The position numbers and the translations under genes are program-made. Shown piece after piece: positions 43,972 through 58,925 of a DNA stretch of 64,000 nt (within the stretch, counting starts at the first letter, position 1; each line of letters starts with the position of its first letter). The notes under the pieces are model-generated. The model worked only from the letters and a program-made list of their open reading frames with translations, did not search any database and had not been told where the DNA came from. This DNA is from Sabethes cyaneus (lineage: Eukaryota; Arthropoda; Insecta; Diptera; Culicidae), in assembly GCF_943734655.1 (NCBI RefSeq), contig NC_071355.1, positions 200,030,939 to 200,094,938 of the forward strand, in the 5' to 3' direction.

Positions 43972-45409
43972 ATTCTTCTTCTTCTTCAGCATAGAGCCGG
44001 TCTCGCGCTGTTTCAGGCACTCGTCTCCGTTCAACTCGATCTTGGGATCGTCGCCAATTTCCTAGTCGTCTCAGAAGTCGCAAATCGCTTTCGACCTGGT
44101 GGAGCCATCGTGCACGGTATGCCCCCTGTTCCTGGTGCCGGTGGGGTTTTGAAGGGACTATTTTCATCGCACTGTCGTCCGGCATCTTTACGACGTGTCC
44201 GGCCCACCGTAGCCTGATAACTTGCGCTAGATGTACTATGGGAGTCTCTCCAAGCAGTGCCTGTAGCTCGTGATTCATAGGCCTCCGCCACTCTCCGCTT
44301 TCAGTTTGTACTCCGCCAAATATCGTCCGCAGCACTTTCCGCTCGAACACGGCAAGGACGCGTATGTCCTCCGTGAGCAGCGTCACAGCTTGAAGTCCAT
44401 AAAGAACTACCGGTCTAATAAGGGTTTTGTATATTGGTAGCTTCGTGCGGCGGCATATGCTTCCTGATCGAAGCGTTTTACGAAGGGCAAAGTAGGCCCG
44501 ATTTCCCGCTTGAATGCGCCGCTCCTTACTAGTGTTGTTGTCCGCGGTCACCAGCGATCCCAAATACACGAACTCCTTTACCACTTCTAGTTCGTCACCG
44601 TCAACGGTTACCGTCCGTGGGAGACGCGCGTTTGTTTCCTTTGAGCCTCTTCCTTTCATGTATTTGGTCTTCGACGCATTTATTTTTAGCCCAATTCTCC
44701 TGGACTCCGCTTTCAGTCTGGCGCAGATTGTCTCCGCCGTCGCAAAGCGATCCCAATGTAATACCGCGATAGTTGTAGCAGTCTAACCGATCACCCTTTT
44801 TGTAGATGGGATAAACCACTCCTTCCATCCATGCCTCCAATAGCTTTTCCTCCTCCCAAATCCTCGAAATAACCCAGTGTAGAGCCCTTGCTAGCGTTTC
44901 TCCGCCATGTTTATAAAGCTCCGCCGGTAGGCGGTCCTTCCCAGCGGCTTTATTGGTCTTCAGCAGCCCGATTTCTCGTTTGACTTCTTGGAGATCAGGA
45001 GAATAGAACATTACTATCTTCCATGGGCGCTCCAGGGTTAATTTGCTTTCCGCCTCCTTCTGCGACTTCTCCATTGAGGTGTTCATCGAAGAAGTGCTTC
45101 CATCTGTCGACCACCTCACGCTCGTTTGTGATTAGATTCCCTCCCTCGTTCCTACACATGTCAGGTTTCGGTGTGTAGCCCTTCCGAGTTTGGTTCACCA
45201 TCTCATAAAACTTGCGCGTGTCATTAGTTCGGAATAGTTGTTCTAATTCTTCACGATCTCTGTCCTCCTGTTGGCGCTTTTTCCACCTCAGAATCGTGGT
45301 CAACTGGTTCCTAGCTCGTCGGTATTTGACCAGGTTCTCTCTAGTGGCAATACTTAGATAATTTTTCCAAGCAGTTTTTTTCCCCTCCACCGCTTGTTGG
45401 CATTCCCCA
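43972..45409 (-). mobile_element. 5'-truncated LINE with 13-bp TSD and RT core deleted
   Basis: On the minus strand, ECQQAVEGKKTAWKNYL leads into the reverse-transcriptase N-terminal leader (NDTRKFYEMVNQTRKGYTP, LLKTNKAAGKDRLPAELYK, YKKGDRLDCYNYRGI). It then jumps at about 44757 straight to the post-catalytic region (ETICARLKAESRRIGLKIN, VKEFVYLGSLVT, RLRWAGHVVKMPD). The segment with both catalytic aspartate motifs, about 190 codons by comparison with 1-567, is missing and the frame shifts, so the copy is dead. The 3' end is a GAA-repeat tail next to the target. ATCGGGCAATCAG is duplicated at 43959-43971 and 45410-45422. Confidence 0.95.
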
Positions 45410-45839
45410 ATCGGGCAATCAGTTAGTAGAGCAACAATTGTCGGCGCGATGATGCAATCATGAAAGCTTTTGATTCTTGTGTGGAAAGAGTTGAAAAACT
45501 TACCGCCAAAGAATTCATCATTATTATGATATATTTGTACTGTCGCGCAGGGTGCCATGTATTCAGAAATAAGTACCTTTTTCATGCACTGTTTTGGTAT
45601 TAACACATTCGCATGGTGTTTTATATTATCTTAAACGATCTTTTAGATGACATTTCAGTTTTGCGTTTAAGTAACAATTCTTAAGCCATTTGGTTTAAAT
45701 AAAATTTTATAACGGTCGTATTGCGTCATTATCCATTACCTGTAATTTTATTGTGGTCATTCGTAATACTGGCAATAAAACCCTACTAAAACTGTTCATA
45801 AAACGAATTTATACAAACGCCTTTTTGTTGCGAACATGG

Positions 45840-46165
45840 TTTTATGATTGCTGCAAACCCAGCAAACCACAAATTGTATAATAATGTGTGAAAATTATCT
45901 TAAATATCGCTAAACAAACTCGAAATCGTACATAAAGCTCAATAAAGCGCACCCTAGTTTACATTTATTCGTTCAAAATGATAGTAACTGATTCACATAC
46001 GATTTTCGTCACAGAATTGTATAGCATTATGGAACTAATCATGTTGAGTCGGATTTCATCGTATACAAGCGTACCTACTTATGGATGTAAATTGTTTTCA
46101 TATAATGTGCAGTACGTATATCGCCTCCAAAACAGTACGCATATGCTGGTTTCGTGCATCGAATG
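45840..46165 (-). repeat. dispersed repeat, pairs with 56.34-56.65 kb
   Basis: On the minus strand, GTACTGTTTTGGAGGCGAT, CTATACAATTCTGTG, AAAATCGTATGT and TGCGCTTTATT.AG...TTTA.GTACGATTTCGA line up with the plus-strand text at 56368-56645. Non-coding; its type is not determined. The 116-codon plus frame at 45978 lies largely within it and is incidental. Confidence 0.75.
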
Positions 46166-46329
46166 CGATTTTTCTAGATATATATATATCGGTACATATA
46201 TCATATTTGTTACTTTGATATACGTACGAAAATGTTTGCTGGGATGTACCTTATTGTTTGTCTTATTGTTTTCAAAGGCAATACATCCAAATGCAGCTTT
46301 ATTATGGTTGCTTATTCCGCCTCGATAAA

Positions 46330-47770
46330 ACTAGTTGGCTATGCAACATGTCATTAAGTTGCTTTAAGTATTCCCAATAGAAGGCGTAGCAATACATAAG
46401 CGTATTCAACATTGGTCTCATTGTAGCTGCTTGTCAGACCACAATTAATCTGTTAATTTATAGTGCTCCTAAAATGATAGTACTTTGAGTAAGCAGATTT
46501 ATTGCTGCCATTACAAAGAAGAAGTAGAATTCGTCACTGAAAACCTATTTTTATGGTATGCCATATTGATATTCGAACGTTCTTATCTCGCTGGAAAATG
46601 AGAAAGAACAATCGAATTTATTTCTTTTGTTTAGGCAACTGGTTTACCAAGTCGGCATTATTTTGATGGCGCGTTAACTTGAAACACCTATTATCGCAGC
46701 ATTCACGATAAAATTTAATGCGCATATCCTTGACATCTAAGGAAACCACAGTAAATTGTCTCTTTTTTCCATAGAATACAATAGACCAGGATAATCTTTT
46801 CTTTTCACATTTATTTATTTACAAGTTAACAAAGCAGGCTGGCACCTTTATAGCTTTGAAAGCAAAACTTTACAGAAGCTTTGAGAACAAGGCTTCTTTA
46901 ATTCATAGCGCTTGCCGTCGAGTAGCGAAAAATCCTCTTTATACAACTATTTTACAAGGTATTTGGTAATTGGTGAAACAGGAAGCGATTCACACGGTAA
47001 CAATGGGTGCTGATTGTGTCCCGGAATGTGTCATATACATTTTTCTTAGGCCAGCCGTTCTCGAGCTATTGCAAATTCTAATTCCGGGTCCGGGACCTTC
47101 ACGGATTGGAACCGAATTTTGTCAGTTTGTTCGTTCTAGTTCGGATAGTAAAAATCCTAAATTTGGTGCCTGTTGGTTGTCTCCATGATTATTAAGACTA
47201 CCTCTTTTTTTTTTAAACAAAACACCTTTTTTTGTCAAATTCGAAAATATAAAGTTAGAAAAACTATTTTCACATTTTCAAAGAAAATTGTCGAATCCAA
47301 AAAGAGGTATTTTTTGCCGACAGTGCTGCCAAATAGTTTTTAATTCTATATGAAAACTAAATTTACATGAATCCTTGCGTGGTATCCAACATATCAGCAA
47401 AATTTCATTTCAATCCAAAATAGTCGAGAAGAACTGATTTGCTATTTGAGCTAGAAATGCTCAGTGGCCAATTCGATGCAAAAAAAGATATTTTGTAGTT
47501 TTCCAGGGACATTTCAGACCCGTGATTCGACATCTCTTTTTGGTTGAAACCCAACACCTTCAAAGTTCGATCTGCCAACGGTTGCCTATGACACACCAGG
47601 CGAAAACTATTTGTTCAAGTATTCAGTATTCAAGTTTCGTTGGTTTAAGTATTCAACTGGACCATTGATGATATCAAGGATGACATTTCAGTTTAACACT
47701 AGCGCCAGTTTCTGTTTTTTTATTATTTGAAGCTAGATGCGGTAACCTATTGCATCCAATTTGTACAACA
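46330..47770. other. no gene seen
   Basis: AT-rich DNA. 46970-47190 has a satellite-like flavour (ATTCCGGGTCCGGGACC), and 47690-47745 is a fragment shared with 42597-42640 (AACACTAGCGCCA.TTCTGT). An inverted word pair GACTACCTCTTTTTT/AAAAAGAGGTA lies at 47197 and 47299. Confidence 0.4.
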
Positions 47771-47772
47771 TA

Positions 47773-48078
47773 CACTCTTAAATGATTCTACCTGTAAATA
47801 AGTCGGATTTAGTTAAAGCTAGGTTGAAACTACTCAAAATGCCCTTAAAGTGTACAAACTCAAACTTTGGGTAAAAATTTCAACCAATTTTGGCTACTTG
47901 CTACCGATAATTGATTTATTCTCTATGACAAATAACGCAATTTTAAGTTCCTACTACCAATTTTTTGGTTGAAAAACTACTCAAAATCTGAGTTTGTACA
48001 CTTTAAGGGCATTTTGAGTAGTTTCAACCTAACTTTAACTAAATCCGACCAATTTACAGGTAGAATCATTTAAGAGTG
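47773..48078. mobile_element. TA-flanked MITE, 306 bp, ~95-bp TIRs
   Basis: The ends are CACTCTTAAATGATTCTACC and its reverse complement; pairing continues for roughly 95 bp on each side (TCGGATTTAGTTAAAG, AAACTACTCAAAATGCCC, TAAAGTGTACAAACTC). TA lies at 47771-47772 and 48079-48080. The central ~100 bp is unpaired. The long TIRs are well preserved, which suggests a fairly recent insertion. Non-coding. Confidence 0.92.
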
Positions 48079-48080
48079 TA

Positions 48081-52145
<4,065 letters not shown>

Positions 52146-52289
52146 ATAAATAGCACCAAAATGATAACAAAATTACAAGAAAATGGCATTAAGATGACAC
52201 AAAACCTAAATAAATATGACGCATAATGCACCATTGACATAATAATGAAGCTAAAATTAATAAAAATTAATGATGATAATCATTACGCA

Positions 52290-52485
52290 CTTTTTTCACG
52301 CGATTGTCGGAATTTATGCGGATGTGCTCTGTGAGTCGCTTAGGTTTGGAATTCACAAGGTTTTTTACGCAAAGCTTTGGAATTTATGCGGTTATTTATG
52401 AATATTTTAGAACTTACTCGATTTTTACGCTATTTTCGGATTTTACGCGGTTTTTTTCGCGGTTTTGCTTTACACGAAACGTGTA
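52290..52485. repeat. diverged ~29-bp ACGCG minisatellite
   Basis: GGAATTTATGCGG, TTTTTTACGC, GGATTTTACGCGGTTTTT recur at roughly 29-bp steps, the same unit type as 8.61-8.79 kb. Both arrays end in a similar tail (GTTTTGATTTGAGCGAAACG there, GTTTTGCTTTACACGAAACG here), so they are related elements, not independent simple repeats. Confidence 0.65.
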
Positions 52486-52951
52486 GTAAAAAGATACAAA
52501 AATGGTATAATAAATTACATATAATCGTGTAAGTATAACACTAAAAGACATGATAAAATTCAAATTAGATGCAACAGAGATATGGAAAACAATATAAAAA
52601 TGAAACATGCCCAAATGCTACAAAAACTTCACGTAAACAGCACAAAAATATATGAGAACGGTAAAAAAATATGTTTCATTGTTTTTTTTTGGTTAAAAAA
52701 TTGATTATATTTAATCACACGGACGCCATTTTGAATCACGTCTCATATGAAAAGATTTAAAACGTAGTATTTTAAGATAAAACTGACGGAGAACAGGCAC
52801 AAAGATACACACCCCTGTTCTGTATTTCGAACGGATTGGTATTTCGAATGAAAGTGGATGGTATTCTTCATTACGCCAGCAAAATCAAACGGGTAAAACA
52901 ACTTGTTCGAAACAAGTCGAACACAATAAAGATCCTTTCGAAATCTATATA

Positions 52952-53876
52952 GAGTAACGCGGGGCATAAGTGCGATGTTTGAAGTTGTCATCAGTTTTCG
53001 TGAGATATACAGAAGGACAAGAACATAATATATTTTATAGTGATGCAGTAACTCAATGTCTTTACATACAACTATAAATCATCTGCGGTAATAGTGTTTT
53101 GCAAAGTAAATTCTTCTTTCTTTTGATCAAGTGCTGATTCACACTCTTACCCCACTAGCGGGGCAAAAGTGCGAATACCGCGGGGCAAAAGTGTGACGCT
53201 CGAATTCATGAAATTAGCACAACAGTAGCTAACAAATCCATATTATCTCCAAACTGCGTTATGTTTCGGTAAGGAATATTCTAAATTTGCGTCTTTCCTA
53301 TTTTGCGCTGGTGTATTGCAGCCTCCGTTAGATCGAAACTTTTCCAAACGTTTGTTTTTTGTTTTTTGTTTTCCTTCGGCCAACAACTGTAAAGCACACA
53401 GTTTTCTGCAGGTCTTCCATTTCTAGTATCTATAATATAGTGCCTAAAGCTGTATATAATTAGCTATACATTTTTGCCTCGTCCATGAATCGCACTTTTG
53501 CCCCGTCCGTGAATCGCACTTTTACCCCGCTAAGCGCTTGACGGGGTTAGATTAAATTACGGAAAAGCGAAATATATTTTGTAAATTCTTTTCACCATAT
53601 TTTCAAAACAGATATGTGAGTGATGTAAAACGCTGCTACAAATTTTCAACAAGTAATATCCTCCTGTTGATATAGTATTTGCCGTACAACGAAAAATTAC
53701 ATCAAAACACCCTGAAATAAAATTTGAATTTAACTCAGCAACTATGCTTCGTAAGCAACCAAAGTTTACGATAGATTTAAGCTGTCAAAGTAATTACCCA
53801 TCCATGCCAATGCAGTTAATTTAGTCGGAATCTGCACCGATAAATCATTGAACCGCACTTTTACCCCTCCTTACTC
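52952..53876. mobile_element. TIR element, 925 bp, GGGGCAAAAGTGCG-type, inside Helitron tip
   Basis: The ends are GAGTAACGCGGGGCATAAGT and, reversed, GAGTAAGGAGGGGTAAAAGT, flanked on both sides by TATATA (52946-52951, 53877-53882). Several more copies of GGGGCAAAAGTGCGA lie inside in both orientations (53160, 53182, 53503, 53519). The TSD is TA or longer; the simple TATATA context makes this ambiguous. No transposase. Confidence 0.85.
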
Positions 53877-53934
53877 TATATAAAAGTGACCGTGAGGTTT
53901 TTTGTATGTTCCACCATAACTCCAGAACGCCTTC

Positions 53935-54400
53935 ACCGACCTCCATCAAACTTGGCACACATATTTCTTGATATAAGGGAATCAGCACTGGGGGGTTGAT
54001 AAGAGGGGGGGGGTGCTCGTAACAGGGAAGGGGGTAGGCCCAACTCCGAAATGCCTGGACGGTTCTTCATCAAACTTGGCACGCATGTTCCTTGACATAA
54101 GGGAATCAGAATTGAAGGGGTTGACAACACGGGGGGGGTTCATAACAGGGGGTAGGGTCGTAAAAGGGGGGAGGTCCGAACTCTGAAATGCCTGGAAACT
54201 TCTTCATCAAACTTGGCACATATGTTCCTTGACATTAAGGAATCAGAATTAAAGGGGTTGACAAAAGTGGGGGGGGGGGGGTGAGATTCATAACAGTGGC
54301 GGAGGCCCCAACTCCGAAACACCTGGATGGTTCTTCTTCCAACTTGGCATACTTGACATAAGGGAATCAGCACTGGGAGGTTGCCAAATGAAGGGGCCTT
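53935..54400 (+). repeat. four degenerate tandem units, about 125-130 bp
   Basis: Each unit has CATCAAACTTGGCA (or a variant), then TTGACATAAGGGAATCAG, a GGGGTTGACAA block, a G-run of 6-13, and CAACTCCGAAATGCCTGGA. Starts are near 53941, 54063, 54203 and 54329. A single related unit is at 54665-54760. The G-runs lie on one strand only. This is the repeat domain of the Helitron-like element. Confidence 0.8.
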
Positions 54401-55215
54401 AACAAAGGGCTAAGTAAAATGGGGTGCGTTTCTCTTGCATTTAAACAGATTGCAGTTGTGCAAATAACTTTGAGAAAAGAGGGGGTTCCACCAAAGAGGA
54501 ATATATGGTAAAAAAGACCTTTGTTTAGCTTCCATTATAGTGATTTTCGTAGATCAAACCAATGCCTAACTAGCTACGTGACAGAAGAGGGAGCTGACTG
54601 GGAAAGAATCGACGAGTAGGGGGACGAAGAACGTGAGTATGAATGTATGTTTCGCCATAGCTCCGGGACTTCTGGACTGTTCTTCATTAAAGGTCGTTTA
54701 TCAAACACATGTATTTTGGCATAAAAGAATCAGTGCAGGGGGGTTGACAAAAGAGGAAGATGGTCTTTTAGAAGGGAAAAGAAAGGTTCCAATGGGTTAA
54801 ATGGTGCGTTTCTCTTGCAATTGCAACGATAGCAGTTATCCAAGTTGCTGGATTTCTGAAAGGGGGAATAGGGTGGCCATTAACAAAGAGAAGGTTCAAA
54901 AACGGTTTTTTTTTCGATTTATAGGGATTTCCGGGAAGAAGTCAAATTTACAAGTGGCTCGGGGTCAACATGAGGGAAACTGACAAAGAGGGTAGACACA
55001 TTGAAATGAAAAAAGGTTTTGGTTTCTTGTACTATGAAAATTTTCGTTACAATAACAGATGTACAAGTGACTGAGAGGCAAAGGAGCTCCGAGTAAGATC
55101 GGGTAATCAGCTAGTACAGAATAAAGGTGACAAGCATAGCATTCAATTGACACAAAAATAATACCAATACGATACAAAAATGATAAAAAATGACACGAAA
55201 ATTATACAACTATAA

Positions 55216-55990
55216 ATGACTAGTTGACCCAGCAAACTTCCTATTGCCACAAATTAAACTGTACATAAATCGCGAATCTCGGATAACATTCGAACCATGC
55301 AAAATTTCCAATGCTTTACTATTGCAAATTTTCAAATTCTCCTCACAGCAAAGTAGAAAACAACCCCCCATTGTTACGCCAGATAAAATAAAACTAATAG
55401 TATTTAAATATTCGCTATGATTATATAACATTTCGTGGAATACCATTTCTCGTAAAGCACTATTTCGCGGGTGTGATCCTCTTCTTACTCGCTGTCGCTC
55501 GTTCGGACCCAACTAAAGAAAAGTAATAGAGGTGACCTAGGAAAACAAATAAACTTAGGTAGAGATGATTTCTGCGGGGGGCTGTCCCCCATAGAAAAAG
55601 TTCATGCCCAAGAACTCTTACTTGCCAAATTTGGTTCCATTTGCTTAATTACTTCTCAATTTATAAGGAAATTAGTGTTTTATTTGTATGTGATACCCCC
55701 CCCCCCCTTTAAAGGAGGGAGGTCCTAATTCGCCATAGAAAAAATTGTGCCTCCAAAATCCCCCACATGCCAAATTTGGTTCCATTTGCTTGATTAGTTC
55801 TCGAATTATGCAGAAACCTGTATTTCATTTGTATGGGAGCTCCCTCCTCTCATCCTCTTAGAGCGGGAGGGATCTCAAACCTGCATAAGAAACTTTTCCG
55901 GGCCCCAAAAACTACTGCATGCCAATTTTCATCTGAAAAAAATATATTCTAAAACGACATGAAAGTATATTAAATTATCTCGTGTTTGAC
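55216..55990. repeat. dispersed repeat with ~125-bp tandem units
   Basis: It starts TAGTTGACCCAGCAAACTTC. From 55640 there are three degenerate units sharing TGCCAAATTTGGTTCCATTT, GCTTGATTAGTTCTC and TTTCATTTGTATGGGAGC, spaced about 125 bp. C-runs and GGAGG words separate them. Non-coding. It directly follows the Helitron-like element but is not part of the segment shared with 43 kb. Confidence 0.6.
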
Positions 55991-56339
55991 CCATTCTATT
56001 TTTGATTTTATATCTCTTGCATTTGGGGACAAAAAGAAGGAGCTACCAATGAAGGGGGGGGGGGGATGAGCGCGTGAACCGTTTTCCAACAAACTTGGTA
56101 TTCGTGTTCTTTGGCATGAGCAGATGGTATTAAACAATGAGATATATACAGGTGTGGCAATGTTGGTAAAGTGGTGTTAGTACAATGCAGAAATTTCATC
56201 ATTGTATGGGAGGAATCGAAAATCGACCAATCAAGCGTGACGTCAAACTCCAAAATCAAACCCTCCAGTCAGTATTTTTATATGTATAATTAGATTGTAA
56301 ATAAGAGTTACGTACTGATATGTAGCCAACAAAATCGTA

Positions 56340-56650
56340 TTCGACGCGCAAAAACCGCTTATCCGTACTATTTTGGAGGCGATCTACGCACTAAGGAATA
56401 ATTTTGAGCGATACACTTATATAGGTATTTCAATACGATAAGATCCGATTAAGCGCGACCAGGTTCATACAGCTATACAACTTTGTGCTGAAAATCGTAT
56501 GTTTGTCAGCTACTAGCATTATAAACGATAGAATATCAACTTGTGCGCGCTTTATTAGGTTTTATTTACGATTCCGAATTTGTTAAGAGACATTTACGAT
56601 AATTTTCGTACATTGATATACGAGTTGGTGCTGGCTGGGCCCATTGTCTG
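56340..56650 (+). repeat. dispersed repeat, pairs with 45.84-46.16 kb
   Basis: GTACTATTTTGGAGGCGATC, CTATACAACTTTGTG and TGCGCGCTTTATTAGG are shared with the minus strand at 45.84-46.16 kb. Terminal structure not found. Confidence 0.75.
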
Positions 56651-56720
56651 ACGCGGTTTGTTTTTGTAGTTTGACGTCCATTACTGGTTTTTCGCTACTA
56701 ATATCATCATATGTATAATA

Positions 56721-57077
56721 CAGGGATACCTCTATATAAGACAATTTATAATTTCTAAATGTTGTCTTCTATCGAAACATGGTTTTTTCAATAAAAAAAT
56801 TGCATTAGCGGTCGCCAGTTTCGCTCTGTGTTATGTGTTTACGGTGTTTGAACTATTTATTATTGTTTGAACTATTAGTTTTTTACTATTTTTGAGGTTA
56901 TTTTGAAATAATGAACATCTTCATGGCGCCGATTTCAGAATGGAAAATCAGCTCTGGTATCGTTACCAGCTATGTCAAAGGGATTTGTTTCGATATAAGA
57001 CAAAAATTGTCTTATATCGAATTGTCTTATATCGAGGTTGTTTTATAACAAGGCTGTCTTATATCGAGGTATCCCTG
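56721..57077. mobile_element. pogo/Tigger-like MITE, 357 bp
   Basis: The left end CAGGGATACCTCTATATAAG and the right end, reversed, CAGGGATACCTCGATATAAG, both continue into ACA; TA lies at 56719-56720 and 57078-57079. CAGNGATACCTCGAT is the characteristic end of pogo/Tigger elements. The word TGTCTTATATCGA is repeated three times near the right end, and 56989-57021 is a perfect 15-bp-arm hairpin. Non-coding. Confidence 0.93.
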
Positions 57078-57079
57078 TA

Positions 57080-58490
57080 GTGTATCAATAATAGTAATTA
57101 AAAATGTATCAATAATAGTTGTACAAGTATGGAAAGAAAAAATATCAAATTGTGTCGTGATCCTAAGCATCAATTGATGCGGGAGGTCAGTTGTGAATAT
57201 ACTCAATAGACAATTCAAGTGAGGACATTCGAAACACGCAATCGATGATTTTCAATGAACCACGCTGAATAGTGTTCAACATGCAGTGAGCGGGTAATTT
57301 TCTTTCAGTTTACACCAAACACAAGGTTGATTTAGGCTAGACTGCTTCCAGCCGAGTGTACATGAACAACCGAATCCAATTACCTGTAGCGATCTAACCT
57401 ACAGCATAATACCTTGCCTAGATTTACCGAAAGATTATAGTAATGAGAAAAATCGCACTTCTCGATCTAATTAAGAAATTATACTGTTTTACAGAAGCAA
57501 ATTGCATCGACGATCCTCCGTCACTTCCCTGTGGTTTAATAATAATGGCACAAAACTGCAGCCCACCACCACCATCATCGTCATCATCATCATCATAATA
57601 ATCATCATTGTGCACTAGCACGATTATCCTTTGTGCAGTAACTGCAATCAAAGTGCAATCCTATTCAGGGGGATTTATCTGATGGTTCGTGTGGCGCACA
57701 ACAACACCGACGCGCGGCACTCATTTTGAGTAAATTTGCCAATTTCGACAACTCACAAGGCAAAACTGAGCCGAATGTAGAGAAATTCCATTAATTTCAT
57801 TGCTTTTTGTGTGAATCGAATCTGGCAGCAGTTCAATAAACGATCGATATAAGGCAAATAGCACACACGGACGAACAATTACTATGGACGTACCTTTTGA
57901 AGATCTTTACGTGCTGCAGCGCATGCAGTAAAGTTTAAAAGTGCATCCGCCGCCGCTGCTGCTGCGCTGCACTGTGCTAAAGTCGGTTATTCTTTAGTTA
58001 TGCACACCGTAGGTAATTCAATAGCGGCGCAAAAAGGGAAACTTTTTTTATTTTCGACTCCCCCACCGCCACCATCGCCACCATTCAATGGTAATAATCA
58101 AGTGGTTTTGCGGTCTGGAAATATTTGTTTGTGCTGGGCTTGTGAAGAAAGGGCTTTTGATGATGATGCGTTTCGCAGGCCTCGAGCCAAGCACGTGCCG
58201 TCAGTCAGTGAGTCAGTGCAGAGTGCAACGCGGCAGTGGTAATGTTGCGTTGCGTGACTGTTTTATTGTTTGAGCAAATCTCGGCGCATTCATATCGTTT
58301 CGTTCTCGCTTTCGTTCTTGATAAGGACGCGGTGACATTCAAAAGGCCCAGAAAGTGAGGGGACCATTTCAATGAGCACACTGAATCTAATTAGTGAAAA
58401 TAGATTTAGTCGAGTGGTTGCCATTCAACGGATTCTCGGTAAATTCTATGATGGCCATGTTTTACTGGTTAAAACCCAATTTGGTCTGCT
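57080..58490. other. single-copy looking DNA, no confident gene
   Basis: A CAC/CAT trinucleotide stretch lies at 57563-57610. 57.64-58.33 kb is GC-richer, with short frames on both strands lacking any domain. No repeats were matched. Confidence 0.4.
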
Positions 58491-58925
58491 TTATTTTAAA
58501 CACATGGATATAAAGTAGGTGGATGCTAAGTTTTTGTGCCAGAAACCATATACTTCGTTTTGGTTCATTTTGGTTAAAAGGCCTAAAAACCTCTTCCACT
58601 GTTCTACGGTTGATTCCGATGATATCGACGTCATCCGCAAACTCAAGAAGCATGTGAGATTTAGAGTCTCGTTCTTTTCCACGCTTGCTCTTCGAGTGTC
58701 GCACGAGTCAACGTAATCAGTTTTGTCGGAAAACCATGTGTTATCATTATGTGCCATAGTTCAATTTGTTTGACTGAATCGTACGCCGCCTTGAAGCCCA
58801 CAAACAGCTTATGAGTCTGCAAATTGTACTCCCGGAACTTGTCTAAAGTCTACAGTCTACAGATAAGAATGGAGCAACTTAATACCTCGATAGTTTTAAC
58901 ACTCGAGTCGATGTCCTTTTTTAAA
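58491..58925 (-). mobile_element. decayed LINE reverse-transcriptase fragment
   Basis: On the minus strand: C-stop-NYRGIK (58888-58911), then after a gap GFKAAYDSVKQIELWHIM and HGFPTKLITLTRATLEE (58700-58800), then after a deletion LLEFADDVDIIGINRRTVEE (58580-58650). The order and residues match the LINE at 1-567 (DFKAAYDTVDRDKLW, FADDFDIIA). Stops, frameshifts and the loss of the section between RATL and LLEF make it non-functional. The upstream limit is uncertain. Confidence 0.88.

Larger units (their letters stand above)
43141..45426 (+). mobile_element. Helitron-like fragment, broken by a MITE and a LINE
   Basis: Three pieces, 43141-43156, 43561-43971 and 45423-45426, together match 54694-55114 (TTTGTCAAACACATG, TATTTTGGCATAAAAG, GATAGCAGTTGT.CAAGTTGC, AGATCGGGCAATCAG). 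The 3' end has the Helitron pattern: a short hairpin CCCGA/TCGGG around GTAAGA (43949-43964), then about nine bases, then CTAG (here mutated to TTAG) followed by T. The 5' part is missing. No Rep/helicase is present. Confidence 0.75.
52944..55114 (+). mobile_element. Helitron-like element, non-autonomous, with MITE in its 5' tip
   Basis: The 5' end is TCTATATA preceded by A (52943), resuming after the MITE as TATATAAAAGTGACCGTG then TTTTTTGTATGTTCC and ATAACTCCAGAAC, which is the usual start of arthropod Helitron-derived elements. The 3' end is an imperfect hairpin (CTCCGA/TCGGG), then GTAATCAG and CTAG followed by T at 55115, giving insertion between A and T. Excluding the MITE it is about 1.24 kb. 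It has no Rep/helicase gene. Its 5' half holds tandem ~130-bp units (53935-54400), and its 3' half matches 43.56-43.97 kb. Confidence 0.8.

Noticed and set aside
43619..44659. 346-codon minus-strand frame as a single gene
   Set aside because: Its N-terminal two thirds is the C-terminal part of the LINE protein; the rest reads through the GAA tail and TSD into Helitron sequence.
53935..54400. CRISPR-like array
   Set aside because: Units are degenerate, 125 bp long, without unique spacers, in a eukaryotic Helitron-like element.
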